A stretch of DNA of 64,000 bases. Source: Meconema thalassinum. Taxonomy: Eukaryota; Arthropoda; Insecta; Orthoptera; Tettigoniidae. Below, piece by piece: positions 53,616-63,557 of the stretch. Numbering within the stretch: the first letter of the stretch is position 1; each line of letters begins with the position of its first letter. The stretch covers positions 170,821,043-170,885,042 of the forward strand of contig OX336400.1 in NCBI GenBank assembly GCA_946902985.2, written 5' to 3'. Below the pieces are notes generated by a model. It was not told the origin of the DNA. It saw only the letters and a program-made list of their open reading frames with translations, and searched no databases. The position numbers and the translations under genes were made by a program.

Positions 53616-54515
53616 CCGTATTTAAAAATAAGTTTCCAAATATGACTATCCTGGCTTATACAAATAATAATAAAAGAGTAATGGTTGGGTTGTGCTAAAG
53701 TTGGATACACTGCACACATTTTTTTTTATTAAAATAGAATAATGATGTATACATGAAATGTATTTTTATACACTAATGATCACAGTCTTGAGAATGAAAT
53801 GATAGGATAAGGATGGGATGGCGGTGGTAGAAAGTACATTATTTAGTTTAATAATATCTGCTGTTGAGAAATGTTTCGAAATGTTTCATAGTGGCGTCAC
53901 AAAGTTTGGCCACTGCCTACTAGATTATACAAGACCTTGACAAGATCGAGGCTGAAAACGGTTCATCTTGTTGCAGAAATTTTCCGCTGGAGACGCTTCC
54001 ATATGTTATTGGGACAGGGATAGTAAACACAGTCCCCTGGTGATGGTCAAAGTGCACGATAATGACTTTAGACTCGAGCATAGCCCTCTAGATTTCTATA
54101 ATAGGAGTCCACTGGTCCTGTTATGGGCTGTGTGCTTGCTGAAATGTCCGATAGAGGGCACTGTTGTATGTATTCATCCCTATAATCGATGCGATCCATG
54201 TTTCAAAACCTTGCTTGTCAAGTTCTTGTCTAATCTAATAGACAATGGTTTGGCCCACTCCAAGCTAAAGAAAACTCATAACCCTGGCCTCCTCCAAGCT
54301 ACAGGGAACTCAGATCGTGGCGTCCTTCAAGTACAGTAAATAAGGAGTTAAACCAATGCTGCTTCGGTGAAACTAGGAACTGAGGCCGTCGGGATCCAGA
54401 GCTTTATTTTGTTATTGGATGCCTCCTATCTCGCATGTACATGGATTGTGGCCACCATGTTCAGAAATCATTAAAAGTACAGCAGAAATGCAATAGGTAC
54501 CAGTCATTTAAAATA
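53616..54515. other. No gene recognised
   Basis: An open frame at 53968-54339 has no recognisable domain. Nothing supported. Confidence 0.4.
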
Positions 54516-55386
54516 TAAGGCGTGATCAAAAAGTTTCCGTTTATGGGTGTTGCTTCAGCGTTTACGCAAAGTAGCGTGACTCCAATGCGGGTATATAAGC
54601 ACGGACCCTATCGTCCCCTCGTCCCAAAAAGTTCAGGAGGATATATGAAGCTCACCCTGTTATTTGATTACTGGGAACCATTGTTATGGGGTTTGAAGCC
54701 ATTTTTCAGTATTGCCTTAGTAAACAAAAGTTTGGCGCTTTACAGTCGGTCAACACGAATGTACCCAAAAGAGTTGGGTTATACCCTAATCCTGAAAAAA
54801 ATTACATGAGTTTAATAAATACACTAGGATGACCAGTTTCGATCGTCAAGCGATCATCATCAGATCCATTACACTTTGAAAATAGAGGTGAAAATATTTA
54901 CAATACCGGTATGTACAATTATTTATTTGCAGTATTGTAAATATTTTCATCTGTATTTTCAAACATAGATGTTACTGAGCAACACTGGAGAAATTACGCC
55001 GTGAAGTTGAGGCGAAACGTCCGGGAAAACTGTGGCAAGGGGTGCTGTTGCTTTATGATAACACACGTCCCCATACCGCAAAGGTCGTAACGCAGAGGGT
55101 ACGCCATCTCAAGTGTGAGATACTCGAGCATCCGCCATATAGTTTTGATCTCTCCCCATGCAATTGTCACGCCTTCGGTCCCTTAAAAAGGCCTTGAAGG
55201 GGCGACGATTCCTGTCGGACGCGAATGTGCATCAGGCGGTTACGGACTTCTTAACGCAGCACGACACGGTGGTTTACCAGACATGGGGGGGGGGGGGGTA
55301 TTCAATGCTCACGGCGATTTTTCCTAATTGGCGTACCGATTCTGGACTTTACGGCCATTAAACGGAAACGTTTTGATCATGCCTTA
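54516..55386. mobile_element. Mariner relic with TIRs and TA duplication
   Basis: AGGCGTGATCAAAAAGTTTCCG at the left (54518) and its inverse CGGAAACGTTTTGATCATGCCT at the right (ending 55384), bounded by TA on both sides. The middle (about 54640-54990) is not mariner-like and includes a CAGTTTCGATCGTCAAGCGA segment, probably a replaced or inserted piece. Confidence 0.8.
54995..55365 (+). pseudogene. Mariner transposase, C-terminal half
   Basis: Reading (with one frame change near 55155) gives 'KRPGKLWQGVLLLYDNTRPH' with the second catalytic Asp (YDNTRPH), 'EHPPYSFDLSPCNCHAFGPL' where the third catalytic Asp position (normally the D of the SDYHLF-type block) is Asn, and a normal-looking C-terminus with LKGRRFLSD. 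A 14-G run at about 55285-55298 lies within the coding part. N-terminal half missing. DD34D-type mariner lineage, inactive. Confidence 0.8.
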
Positions 55387-55565
55387 TATATTGTGCTAGA
55401 GTAAAAGAAATACAAGTACAATTACTAGGCTATACACTCTAGGAATACAAAATCAAAATATAGCCTACATAAATTGTAGACTACGATTTGATGATAATGA
55501 AGTCCTGAGAATTACGTGATGATCATGATAAAGTAATGGGTATGATGGATGACTAAATATTTGGT
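55387..55565. other. Gene 3 3' flank
   Basis: No AATAAA on the minus strand close to the stop of gene 3; nothing else recognised. Confidence 0.4.
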
Positions 55566-56486
55566 TTAGTGTTTGCTGTAGGAATATGATCCTCCGTAGT
55601 GTCCTGAGCTTAAACTGAGTCCATGGCCTCCTCCAAGTGATACTGAACTTAATCCATGTCCTCCTCCAAGTGATACAGAACTCAACCCATGGTCACTTCC
55701 AAGTGACAGAGAGCTCAACCCATGGCCACTTCCAAGCGATAAGGAACTCAATCCGTGGCCTGATCCAAGTGACAAAGAACTCAAACCGATGCTGCTTCCA
55801 TGAGACAAGGAACTGAGGCCGCCTCCATATCCATAGCCACCTGCGTAGATCCCTCCAATACCACTTCCAATGCTTCCTAAGCTTCCAAGGCCACCGGTAG
55901 AGACTGCAACAGGCTGAGCGACTGGCACTATTATAGGCTGAGGAACTGGAACGGGAACAGCCTGGGCAACAGTAACAGGCACGGGCTGTGGAACGGGAAC
56001 AGCAATAGGCTGAGGAATAGATATTGGTACCGCGTGTGGTACAGGAACGGGAACGGGTCTGTTAACAGTGACCGGATATGGCCTATGAATAGTTACTGGT
56101 ACAGGATGAGGGACAGGAACGGGAACAGCGCGAGGAACGGATACAGCGTATGGAGCAGGAACGGGTACTGGAACAGGTCTATTCACTGTAACTGGAATAG
56201 GTTGTGGTACAGGTACAGGCCGTGGAATTGTTATTGTCTGCACTACAGCGGAACTAATACCGTTTCCATAGGAAGCACCATCTCCCAGACCAATTCCAGC
56301 AGAGCCTAGAGTGATTCCAGGACCCAGACCGATTCCACCGCCGTAACCGAGACTGCCTGAACTCAGGGCAATACCAGCTCCATAGCTTCCTCCATAACCG
56401 TAACCTCCTCCGATTATACCACGCTTTTCCTGCTTCTTGTCTGAAATATGTTCGGTAACGACGCAGGTCACCAGCAGCGCTAAAAC
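55566..56486 (-). CDS. Gly/Ser-rich VPV-repeat secreted cuticular-type protein, exon 2 (gene 3)
   Basis: Minus-strand exon: acceptor AG at 56488-56487 (TTTGTTTCAG|GTTTTAGCG), phase 0, 306 codons to TAA at 55568-55566. Opens VLALLVTCVVTEHISDKKQE then KRG: signal-peptide end and dibasic site. Then a Gly/Tyr-rich arm, a central VPV block with 'RPYPVTVNRPVPVPVPHAV', and a C-terminal arm of GHGLSSLSLGS-type 11-residue repeats before the K-H terminus. Same splice phase and domain plan as genes 1 and 2, longer because of the repeats. A longer open frame upstream of the acceptor is probably intron. The Helitron and the pogo/Tc5-like element at 56579-59259 lie immediately upstream, in intron 1 or the promoter region; exon 1 was not found. 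Confidence 0.88.
   Translation of the reverse strand, partial: VLALLVTCVVTEHISDKKQEKRGIIGGGYGYGGSYGAGIALSSGSLGYGGGIGLGPGITLGSAGIGLGDGASYGNGISSAVVQTITIPRPVPVPQPIPVTVNRPVPVPVPAPYAVSVPRAVPVPVPHPVPVTIHRPYPVTVNRPVPVPVPHAVPISIPQPIAVPVPQPVPVTVAQAVPVPVPQPIIVPVAQPVAVSTGGLGSLGSIGSGIGGIYAGGYGYGGGLSSLSHGSSIGLSSLSLGSGHGLSSLSLGSGHGLSSLSLGSDHGLSSVSLGGGHGLSSVSLGGGHGLSLSSGHYGGSYSYSKH
55614..55812 (-). repeat. 33-bp tandem repeat inside gene 3
   Basis: The CC(A/G)TGG/CCGAT phase mark recurs at 55621, 55654, 55687, 55720, 55753 and 55786, exactly 33 bp apart, encoding six 11-residue units. The reading frame is kept in every unit. Confidence 0.92.
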
Positions 56487-56591
56487 CTGAAACAAATTCG
56501 GCATATTACAGTACAGCTTAATGAATGAGTTTTTAAATTGTATCGACTCCGTCTTGAGGAAAGAATCCATAATGAAAATCAACTCTACTTG

Positions 56592-58808
56592 CAAGGGAAG
56601 TCTTCGCGCTACTACACTCCGGTCGGGATGACACTCAGGAGACGAATAGCTGAGGAAATGTACGAAACAGGACAGGAAACCGCATCGGCTCAAATTAATA
56701 TTCAATACCATTTTTATTGTATGAAACGTCCGCACATCAGGCGCGCGCTAGTAAGAGCGCGGCACGAGGAACGAAGCAGACACCGTAAACGAGTTGTTAA
56801 CTAGACTGTCTCGTTTAGAACATGTACTTTATTGGTTATTAATTCGGTCCGTGCTTTGGGGGCTAATTTGACGTCTTCGTTACAGGTCTCATGGCAAACC
56901 GTATAGATGACCCAAGTTTTTTCGTTAAAACGGAAGATAGCTTGGTTATGCTTGACCCCGTCAACGATGCAGAATACGACAGGGAGCACGATGAACCTGC
57001 GGGAGACAATAGTGATGTAAGTGTGCAATATAAGAAAGCCGCTATTGATTTTGGCGTAATCGAGGAGGTAAAAAACGGAAGTTACAAACTGTGCATCGCC
57101 GCTATAAGAAGTTGAAGTGTCGTAATGACCTTTACATATGGGAGAAACATGTTGGTACGAAAAAAGAAAAACTGAAATTAATTTTCGATGCAACCGCTAA
57201 ACAGTTTCAATGCGCCAGAGAGGGAAGAAAGGTTGTTCATGACAGTGATATCCAGAAATGGGCTCTTGCGGCAGCACGGCGAGTAGGTGATGAAACCGTT
57301 CGTGCATCAAAAGTTTGGCTCTCCCATTTTAAAAGATCTTGCCGTATTGTGTCAAGAAAAGTGACAAAATTCGTGTCACATAATTATACAACAAATCATG
57401 CTGACCTACTTGCAAGTGCGACAACCTTTGTTGGAGATGTTGCGGAAGCCATTGAAACCTATAGTCCAATGTATGTCTTTAATACAGACCAAAGTGGGTT
57501 CAACATGGAATTTCACTCTGGACGAACACTTCACAGCAAAGGTGACAAGCGTATATTTGCTGAAGCACAATCCCTAAATTCGTTAACGCATAGTTACACC
57601 GTCCAACCAATAATCTCCGCGGATGGTCGTCTGCTTCCCGTTCTACTTGTGGTATTACAGGGAAAGAACGGAGTCTTTGGACCAAGAGTTAAGGACACCT
57701 TGTTTACTGTACCTAATTTATATGTACGGTACTCGCTTCCAAGTCAGGTAAATTAACTCAACATTTATTTCAAGAGTGGCAACGCAATGTGTATTTTCCG
57801 TTAGTCCCCGATTTTAGTGTACTGGTTTTAGATTCATTGACTGGACAAACAGAAGATGCTATACTAGCAGCCAAACCAAATGACAAGGACATTGATGTCA
57901 AGATTGTAACAAAAGGAACCACAGGTATAATTCAACTCCTGGATGTACTGTATTTGGATTTCGGATATGGAAGAATTTCATTCGAACTTTCTACGATAGT
58001 GTGCTGTTACATGGTCTAGAGTGCAATATTCACCTACGTAACAACATCTTGAAAGTTCAGTCTTTTACACACAACCAATTGTCATCCCCACGCTTTCAAA
58101 GCATCTGGACATATAGCTGGTTTAAGGCTGGCGTTGTAGATAAACGACCGTCCAACTTTCCGAACCCTGTTGTTTTCTTTTGTTTTAAAAGTCCTTCTCT
58201 GGATATTTGTGGCCAGTGTACAAATACTGCCATACTCACGTGTGGTTGGTGTAAAACAAATCTATGTATTGACCACCTTGTTAATGACATTCACCTTTGT
58301 GATACGTACATTGATTGAAACAAACAAGACATGATAAACAAGTGATACTCGTTAATTGTGTAAAGTACTGTACAGTACTTATTATTAGGCATCGGTTGCA
58401 TTTCATTTCTGTAATTGTATATAATAATACCTAGGTAATATATCACGGATAATGAACAAATTACGGTAGCAACCCTGCTATTATGTCATCCATTGTGTAT
58501 ATCATAGGTAACACGTCCTGCATATTACTTTAAAAAAATACATCCACATTGAAGGCCACGCGCTTGTATCATTCCGTCTCGCCTGGAAACAGCGAGTGTG
58601 TGCCAGACCTGTTACAGCCTCACTGGCTTGCTGCTCACCATTCTCGGTTCGGCACGCGTATCATTGTCATAACTTTAACGTTATAAATATGACATAGCAT
58701 ATTAATTTGAGCCGATGCGGTTTCCTGTCCCGTGTTGTACATTTCCTCAGCTATTTGTCTCCTGAATTTCATCCCGATCGGAGTGTAGTACCGCGAAGAC
58801 TTCCCTTG
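56592..58808 (+). mobile_element. pogo/Tc5-like transposon, 109-bp TIRs, TTG duplication
   Basis: TIRs at 56592-56700 and 58700-58808 (starting CAAGGGAAGTCTTCGCG) are about 90% identical. TTG is present on both sides (56589-56591, 58809-58811). Carries a decayed transposase on the plus strand. Confidence 0.85.
56891..58318 (+). pseudogene. DDE_1-type (pogo/Tc5-like) transposase with C-terminal zinc motif
   Basis: Starts MANRIDDPSFFVKTEDSLV. A frameshift near 57095 leads into the DNA-binding region ('DIQKWALAAARRVGDE', 'VWLSHFKRSCRIVSRKVTKF'), then the catalytic core: 'VFNTDQSGFNMEFHSG' (first D), a frameshift near 57740, 'SVLVLDSLTGQTEDAI' (second D), 'GTTGIIQLLDV' (third D, as in pogo-type QPLDV), a frameshift near 57960, then 'FVSH..' no longer recognisable, and a C-terminal Cys/His motif CGQC...CGWC..C..H...H.C. 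This order fits the pogo/Tc5 branch (CENP-B-like HTH followed by DDE_1). At least three frameshifts; inactive. The 3-bp TTG target duplication is closer to Tc5-type (TNA) than to the TA of pogo. Confidence 0.78.
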
Positions 58809-59261
58809 TTGGTATAAAACGAAGTCCCCGATTCTTGGATGTCACGGGTAATCTCAAGAACCACTGGATGGATTTTCATGCGGTTTTCACCATTCTGTAA
58901 AGGATATCTCGAGGATGGTTTCTGTATAAAATAATTTATTTATGATGAAAGGAAGCCAAGCAGTAACGATTTCAGTGAAAACGTCGAAAAAAGGACCTGG
59001 TGTCCGTGCGAGTTTTAAGTTTACGCTGGGCAAACCGTTAAAAATATCAATATACCATGAGTGTAAGATTTGTTCAGCATGAAAAGTTCTACAAAAAAGC
59101 ATATCTATATCTTCAACACATCGCCCACTATAGGCCTAAGTGTTTTTTACGTTTTCCTTTTTTCCAATAATCTCCATTCAATTACTGAGGCGACAGTTTA
59201 CGAGCTAGCACTTAATGCATTCATAACTGTTCCCGGGCGAAGCCGTGGCGGGTTGCTAGTT

Positions 59262-60435
59262 AAATATGAAACAAAAATGATGGAATGCAGCCCAAAGAAA
59301 TCAGGAACCCCTATTGATGTCAAGTTGGCAGATGAAAAGCTGAAGGAAGTAGAAGGCTTCTGCTACTCAGGAAGCAAAATAACCAGTGATGAACGAAGCA
59401 AAGAGGATATAAAAAGTAGGTTGGCACAGGTTAGGTAAGTATTTCTACAGAAATGAAATGTATTGACATCAATAATATCGATTTAGGTATTACGAAGTCA
59501 ATTTTGAAAGCCTTTGTCTGGAGCGTGGCGCTCTATGGAAGTGAAACTTGGACTGTTGGAGCAGCAGAAAAGAGGGGTTGGTTGGTTCCTTATAGGGGCT
59601 GCGACAAGGCGGTCATGTAGCCCCGTGTACTTTGGGTGTGTGTAGAATATGTCTGATAACCGGTGTTAACTGTGATGGCTGTATTAGTGTGTGTTATCTG
59701 TTTTAATTCAAGTAGGGACTGCGGACAGTAATTTCAAGTACAGTAGTTCCTACTTTTGCTACCAAATGCTACCGTCCACGACACCTAGCTTGCGGACTTG
59801 GCTACTAGATGGCATCGTAGTCAGCACCTGGTGGCGAGCGTTATCAATTCCAAACTACAAATATTGGCTTCTCAGAAGTGTAGTTAGTGGAAGGTTAGTT
59901 TTCATGCCATAAATCTATCTATCTATCTATCTATCTATGACATGGGACTGCCGGCTTTACTTACCCTCCGAAGGAATGCATACTGAGGGATTTTCAACGC
60001 TCTTATAAAATCCGACGACTTTGGCCGGATTTGCACCCATGACCTTGGGCATAGTAGCTCAGAAAAGAGGGGAATAGTAGCGTTTGAAACGTGGTGTTAC
60101 AGGAGGATGATGAAGATCAGATGTGTAGATAGAGTTACAAGTGAAGAGGTAAGAAGACGAATGGGAGAGGAGAAATGATTCTGCCGACTGCTTATGAGGA
60201 GATGAGATAGCTTGGTATTACACATACTAAGACCCCCAGGAATAGCAAACTTTGGAATGGACGGAAGAGTTGAGAACAAGAACTGTGGGGGTAGACCAAG
60301 GTTAGAATATGTTAAACAGTTTGCCTCGGATGTAAGATGTGGTAGATATATAGAGATGAAACGATTAGCTCAGGACAAGGAGACATGAGGGCTGCACCTA
60401 ACCAGTTAAAAGGTTGAAGACTCAAACAACAACAG
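59262..60435 (+). pseudogene. EN-RT LINE 3' portion, split by SINE-B
   Basis: Before the SINE: 'KLKEVEGFCYSGSKITSDER' (the YLGS.I..D typical of RT thumb) and, after a frameshift, the LK.FVWSVALYGSETW region. After the SINE: AFETWCYRRMMKI-like sequence with stops, ending in ACTCAAACAACAAC. Same family as 62475-62997, which is better preserved. Confidence 0.75.
59578..60059 (-). mobile_element. SINE-B copy, nested, head-truncated
   Basis: Tail GGTTGGTTGGTTCC at 59578, ends in the head at ATAGTAGCT. 13-bp duplication CAGAAAAGAGGGG at 59565-59577 and 60060-60072 in the LINE. A (TATC)n run sits at about 59915-59938. Confidence 0.9.
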
Positions 60436-60879
60436 CTCAATATTGCGCCCAATAAACGTAAAGAAACAACAAATTCACAAACCATTAGACTTCACCAACT
60501 GTAACGTTTCGTGGCTAGTGCACAGCTTGCCCCATGCTTGGGTGACATGTTGTAACGTTTCATAGCTCGTGATAGAAAATGAGTGCAGTAAATAGCTCGG
60601 TTAATAGGGCACCAATCTCCAACAGACGGTTGTGAGATAAATTTATATTTATTAAATTGAAATTCTTTACTTTCGGGGGAGGGGCAACAGAGGCTAGCTG
60701 CAAAACACCTTATTCTATTTATTTTGACCTCTGGGAAGTCTAGCATTGGGTAAATATTGACTGAAAGTCATAGATTGTAAAAATAATTTATTAAGAACAC
60801 AGGAAGAGATGAATGACGTCTTGCGACCTTTCAAACAGATAAAATAAAAAGGGGAAGTTATTTCTTTAAATTATTGAAG
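60436..60879. other. No gene recognised
   Basis: The word TGTAACGTTTC.T.GCTCGTG is repeated at 60500 and 60552; otherwise nothing. Confidence 0.4.
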
Positions 60880-61005
60880 TTAATAGTATTTACGTCCGAC
60901 TTGCAATTGACAAATATGCATGAGCTCACCGGGTTGTAGATCTTCATGGGCGATGTTGGCGGAGGTATCTCGTTCCTGAAGTAGACATCTCGCGTGGTCT
61001 TCCAT
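60880..61005 (-). CDS. Candidate small first exon, unknown gene
   Basis: Minus-strand ATG at 61005 opens MEDHARCLLQERDTSANIAH for 41 codons. The sequence ACAACCCG|GTGAGC at 60930/60929 is a good splice donor, so the exon may end at 60930 and the rest be intron. Upstream signals in the right order: CCAAT at 61374-61370, TATATAA at about 61288-61279, then about 245 bp of leader. I do not recognise the peptide. Could equally be part of an LTR-like or other repeat promoter. Confidence 0.28.
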   Translation of the reverse strand: MEDHARCLLQERDTSANIAHEDLQPGELMHICQLQVGRKYY

Positions 61006-61278
61006 GGTTCGAAGCACCAATCCTCCCTGATAAAGCTATCTTCTCACTAATTGCACAGATGCTGTCGCCTAGCTGAGTGAATGGAATGGTTTCACTTGTC
61101 TTCGATATTCAGCGCAATGCTGGAAATATCCTAGCTAGATCTCCACTGAGTTTACTAGTTGAACTTTATGAAATTTTGTAGTTGAATCTGAACAAGTGAG
61201 GTCCAAGTTTAGAATTTGAAGTGCTTTCCAGTGAAAACATAATAATATTCTTCCTGTCCATACAGCTCTGTCCCGGCT

Positions 61279-61374
61279 TATATATGGCAATTATATCTCC
61301 CACCAGCAGTAGGGGATCTGCCAATTTCATTATCAAAGTATTGTCTCCAGAAAGTGACGCTCCTTCCTATTGGC
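61279..61374 (-). promoter_or_regulatory. Candidate core promoter: CCAAT + TATA
   Basis: CCATATATAA (TATA, 61288-61279 minus strand) with CCAAT 82 bp upstream (61374-61370), driving leftward toward the ATG at 61005. Confidence 0.3.
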
Positions 61375-62150
61375 CGAAGTAAGTCCTTTATCACGCACCA
61401 AGTGGCTATATTGGGGTGAAGGTCTCTCCCCAGTGACACACTTCTATATTGGTGTCATGTAGCGGTATCTTCCTTAAAAATCAAAAAGCTGCAGTTTTCT
61501 CGTCGTAAAACAATTTATTCTAAAAAGCTGTAGGATACATTGTTCTGACATCTTTTAGAATCATCCTGCTGGCTACCGAGGGTCTTGGTTGGGACTCCCT
61601 TTCCACTCTTCCTGCCTCTTCATAAGCGGTTTATGACGGTTCGGGCAGTATCTATTGTCAGTTGTTAGTTCCGCAAGTGAGCTCAAGAAATATATTTATT
61701 GGGGGAGGGGTTGTAAGTTTACGTTTTGAAATCTCGGGTCGACGTCTAATTACAAGAATGGATGAGAATGAACATATGATTTTATATTACCCTTAAACAC
61801 AATAAATATATACATGCACTATCGTTGCAATTGCACATCAATATAGTACTATTAGTTCAATTGTTTTGGGTGTGGTGTACAAACACCACACAACGAGGAC
61901 GTACTCGGCGAGGCCGAGAAAACATGCTAGATTCTAACCACCGTAATATGCAGCAAAGCAGCGTAAATTTGGACACATAATCCAACCAAACAAACAATTA
62001 TTCCCCCCTCCCTAGAGACATTTGAATCATACTAATATTCTTTCCCTGGGTTGAGGAGACACCACTTAATGAATGTGTGAAGATTGAGTGCTAGGAAGTT
62101 AATGGTATGGGAGTAAGATGGACTCAAAGTTTATTGTAATATTGTGCTGA
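61375..62150. other. No gene recognised
   Basis: A perfect 9-bp hairpin GTGTGGTGT-acaa-ACACCACAC at 61870-61891; otherwise nothing. Confidence 0.4.
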
Positions 62151-62474
62151 ATACTACAAAGTGTCCTGAATGCTTTAGTTTTTATCAGCAGTTGTGAGTC
62201 TAGTTGCCGTGCTTTTAGCGAGTTGTTGTTGGTGTTGTTGTTGTTGGAGGGCAGCGACCGTTTGTAGGTGTCATGGTGGGATTGGTAGTGTTTTGTAGAG
62301 CTATTTTGTCTTGTATATTTGGATCTGATGATGCTCACTCGAAGAGCGAAACTTGTCACCCAAAGAATTTTTTATAGTTGATTGGTTGATTTCTCAGTTT
62401 AGGGACTGAGACAACGCGGTCATGTAGCCCCGTGTACTTTGGGTGTGCGTAGAATCTGTCTGATAAACGGTGTT

Positions 62475-62997
62475 GAAACAGCAAAGAGGATATAAAAAGT
62501 AGGTTGTCTCAGGCAAGGAAAGCATTCCTACAGAAAAGGAATCTGCTGACATCGAATATAGATTTAAGTATTGGGAAGTCATTTTTGAAAGCTTTTGTCT
62601 GGAGCGTGGTGCTCTATGGAAGTGAAACTTGGACTATTGGTGCAGCAGGAAAGAAGAAAATTCAGGCGTTTGAAATGTCGTGTTACAGGAGAATGATGAA
62701 GATCAGATGGGTAGATAGGGTTACAAACGAAGAGGTATTACGACGAGTGGGAGAGGAGAGATGTTTCTGGCGACTGCTAATGAAGAGAAGAGATAGGTTG
62801 GTAGGATACATGCTAAGACACCCAGGAATAGCAAGCTTAGTTATGGAAGGAAGGGTCGAAGACAAGAACTGTAGGGTAGACCAAGATTGCCTCGGATGTA
62901 GGGTGTGGTAACTATGTAGAGATGAAACGATTAGACAGGGAGGCATGGAGAGCTGCATCAAACCAGTCAAAAGACTGAAGACTCAAACAACAACAAC
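62475..62997 (+). pseudogene. EN-RT LINE 3' fragment, nested
   Basis: Frame open for about 135 codons: 'SIGKSFLKAFVWSVVLYGSETWT', 'FEMSCYRRMMKIRWVDRVTN', 'EEVLRRVGEERCFWRLLMKR', 'GYMLRHPGIASLVMEGRVED'. This LK..VWSV.LYGSETWT ... FEMWCYRRM..I.WVD.VTNEEVL..V.E.R......R....GH.LRH pattern is the C-terminal domain of insect EN-RT LINEs. Ends in CAAACAACAACAAC; target duplication CGGTGTT (62468-62474, 62998-63004). Confidence 0.85.
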
Positions 62998-63043
62998 CGG
63001 TGTTACTTGTGATGGCTGTATTAGTGTGTGTTATCTGTTTTTA

Positions 63044-63557
63044 GGCTGCTTCGGTGGCGTAGTTGGTAGCATGCTGAGCTCCTATGCCCATGGTTGCGGG
63101 TTCAAACCCGGCCGAAGTCGTCGGATTTTTTAAGAGCGTTAAAAATCCCTCAGTATGCCTTCCTTTGGAGGGGAAGTAAAGCCGGCGGTCCCATGTCATA
63201 GACTTATGGCATGAAAAATAACCTTCCACTAACTACACCTGTGTGAAGCCAAAATTTTTAGGTTAGAATTGATAACGATATATTTGTTCCAATGTTCGCT
63301 GCCAGGTGCTGATTGCGATGGCATCTGGTAGCCAAGTTCGCAAGCAAGGTGTCGTGGACGGTAGCATTTGGTAGCAAAAGTAGGAACAACTTGAAATTAC
63401 CGTCTGCTGTCCTCACTTGAATTAAAACAGATAACACACACTAATACAGTCATCACAATTAACACCAGTTATCAGAGGGATTCTACACACACCCAAAGTA
63501 CGGGGCTACATGACCACGTTGTCGCAGCCCCTAAACTGTGGAACTAACCAACCAACC
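63044..63557 (+). mobile_element. SINE-B, full-length, nested
   Basis: 514 bp, head GGCTGCTTCGGTGGCG to ACCAACCAACC. 12-bp duplication TATCTGTT(T/C)TTA at 63032-63043 and 63558-63569. Confidence 0.95.

Larger units (their letters stand above)
56579..59259 (+). mobile_element. Helitron-1 copy split by a DDE transposon
   Basis: 5' tip TCAACTCTACTTG (56579-56591) and continuation TTGGTATAAAACGAAGTCCC (58809 onward) to GGCGGGTTGCTAG at 59259, then T. With the insert removed, the junction reads like the 5' end of the copy at 49367-50286 (CTCTACTT.GTATAAAACG). Confidence 0.85.

Noticed and set aside
53968..54339. 123-codon ORF
   Set aside because: No recognisable motif, no splice or poly(A) context, ordinary length for chance in this region.
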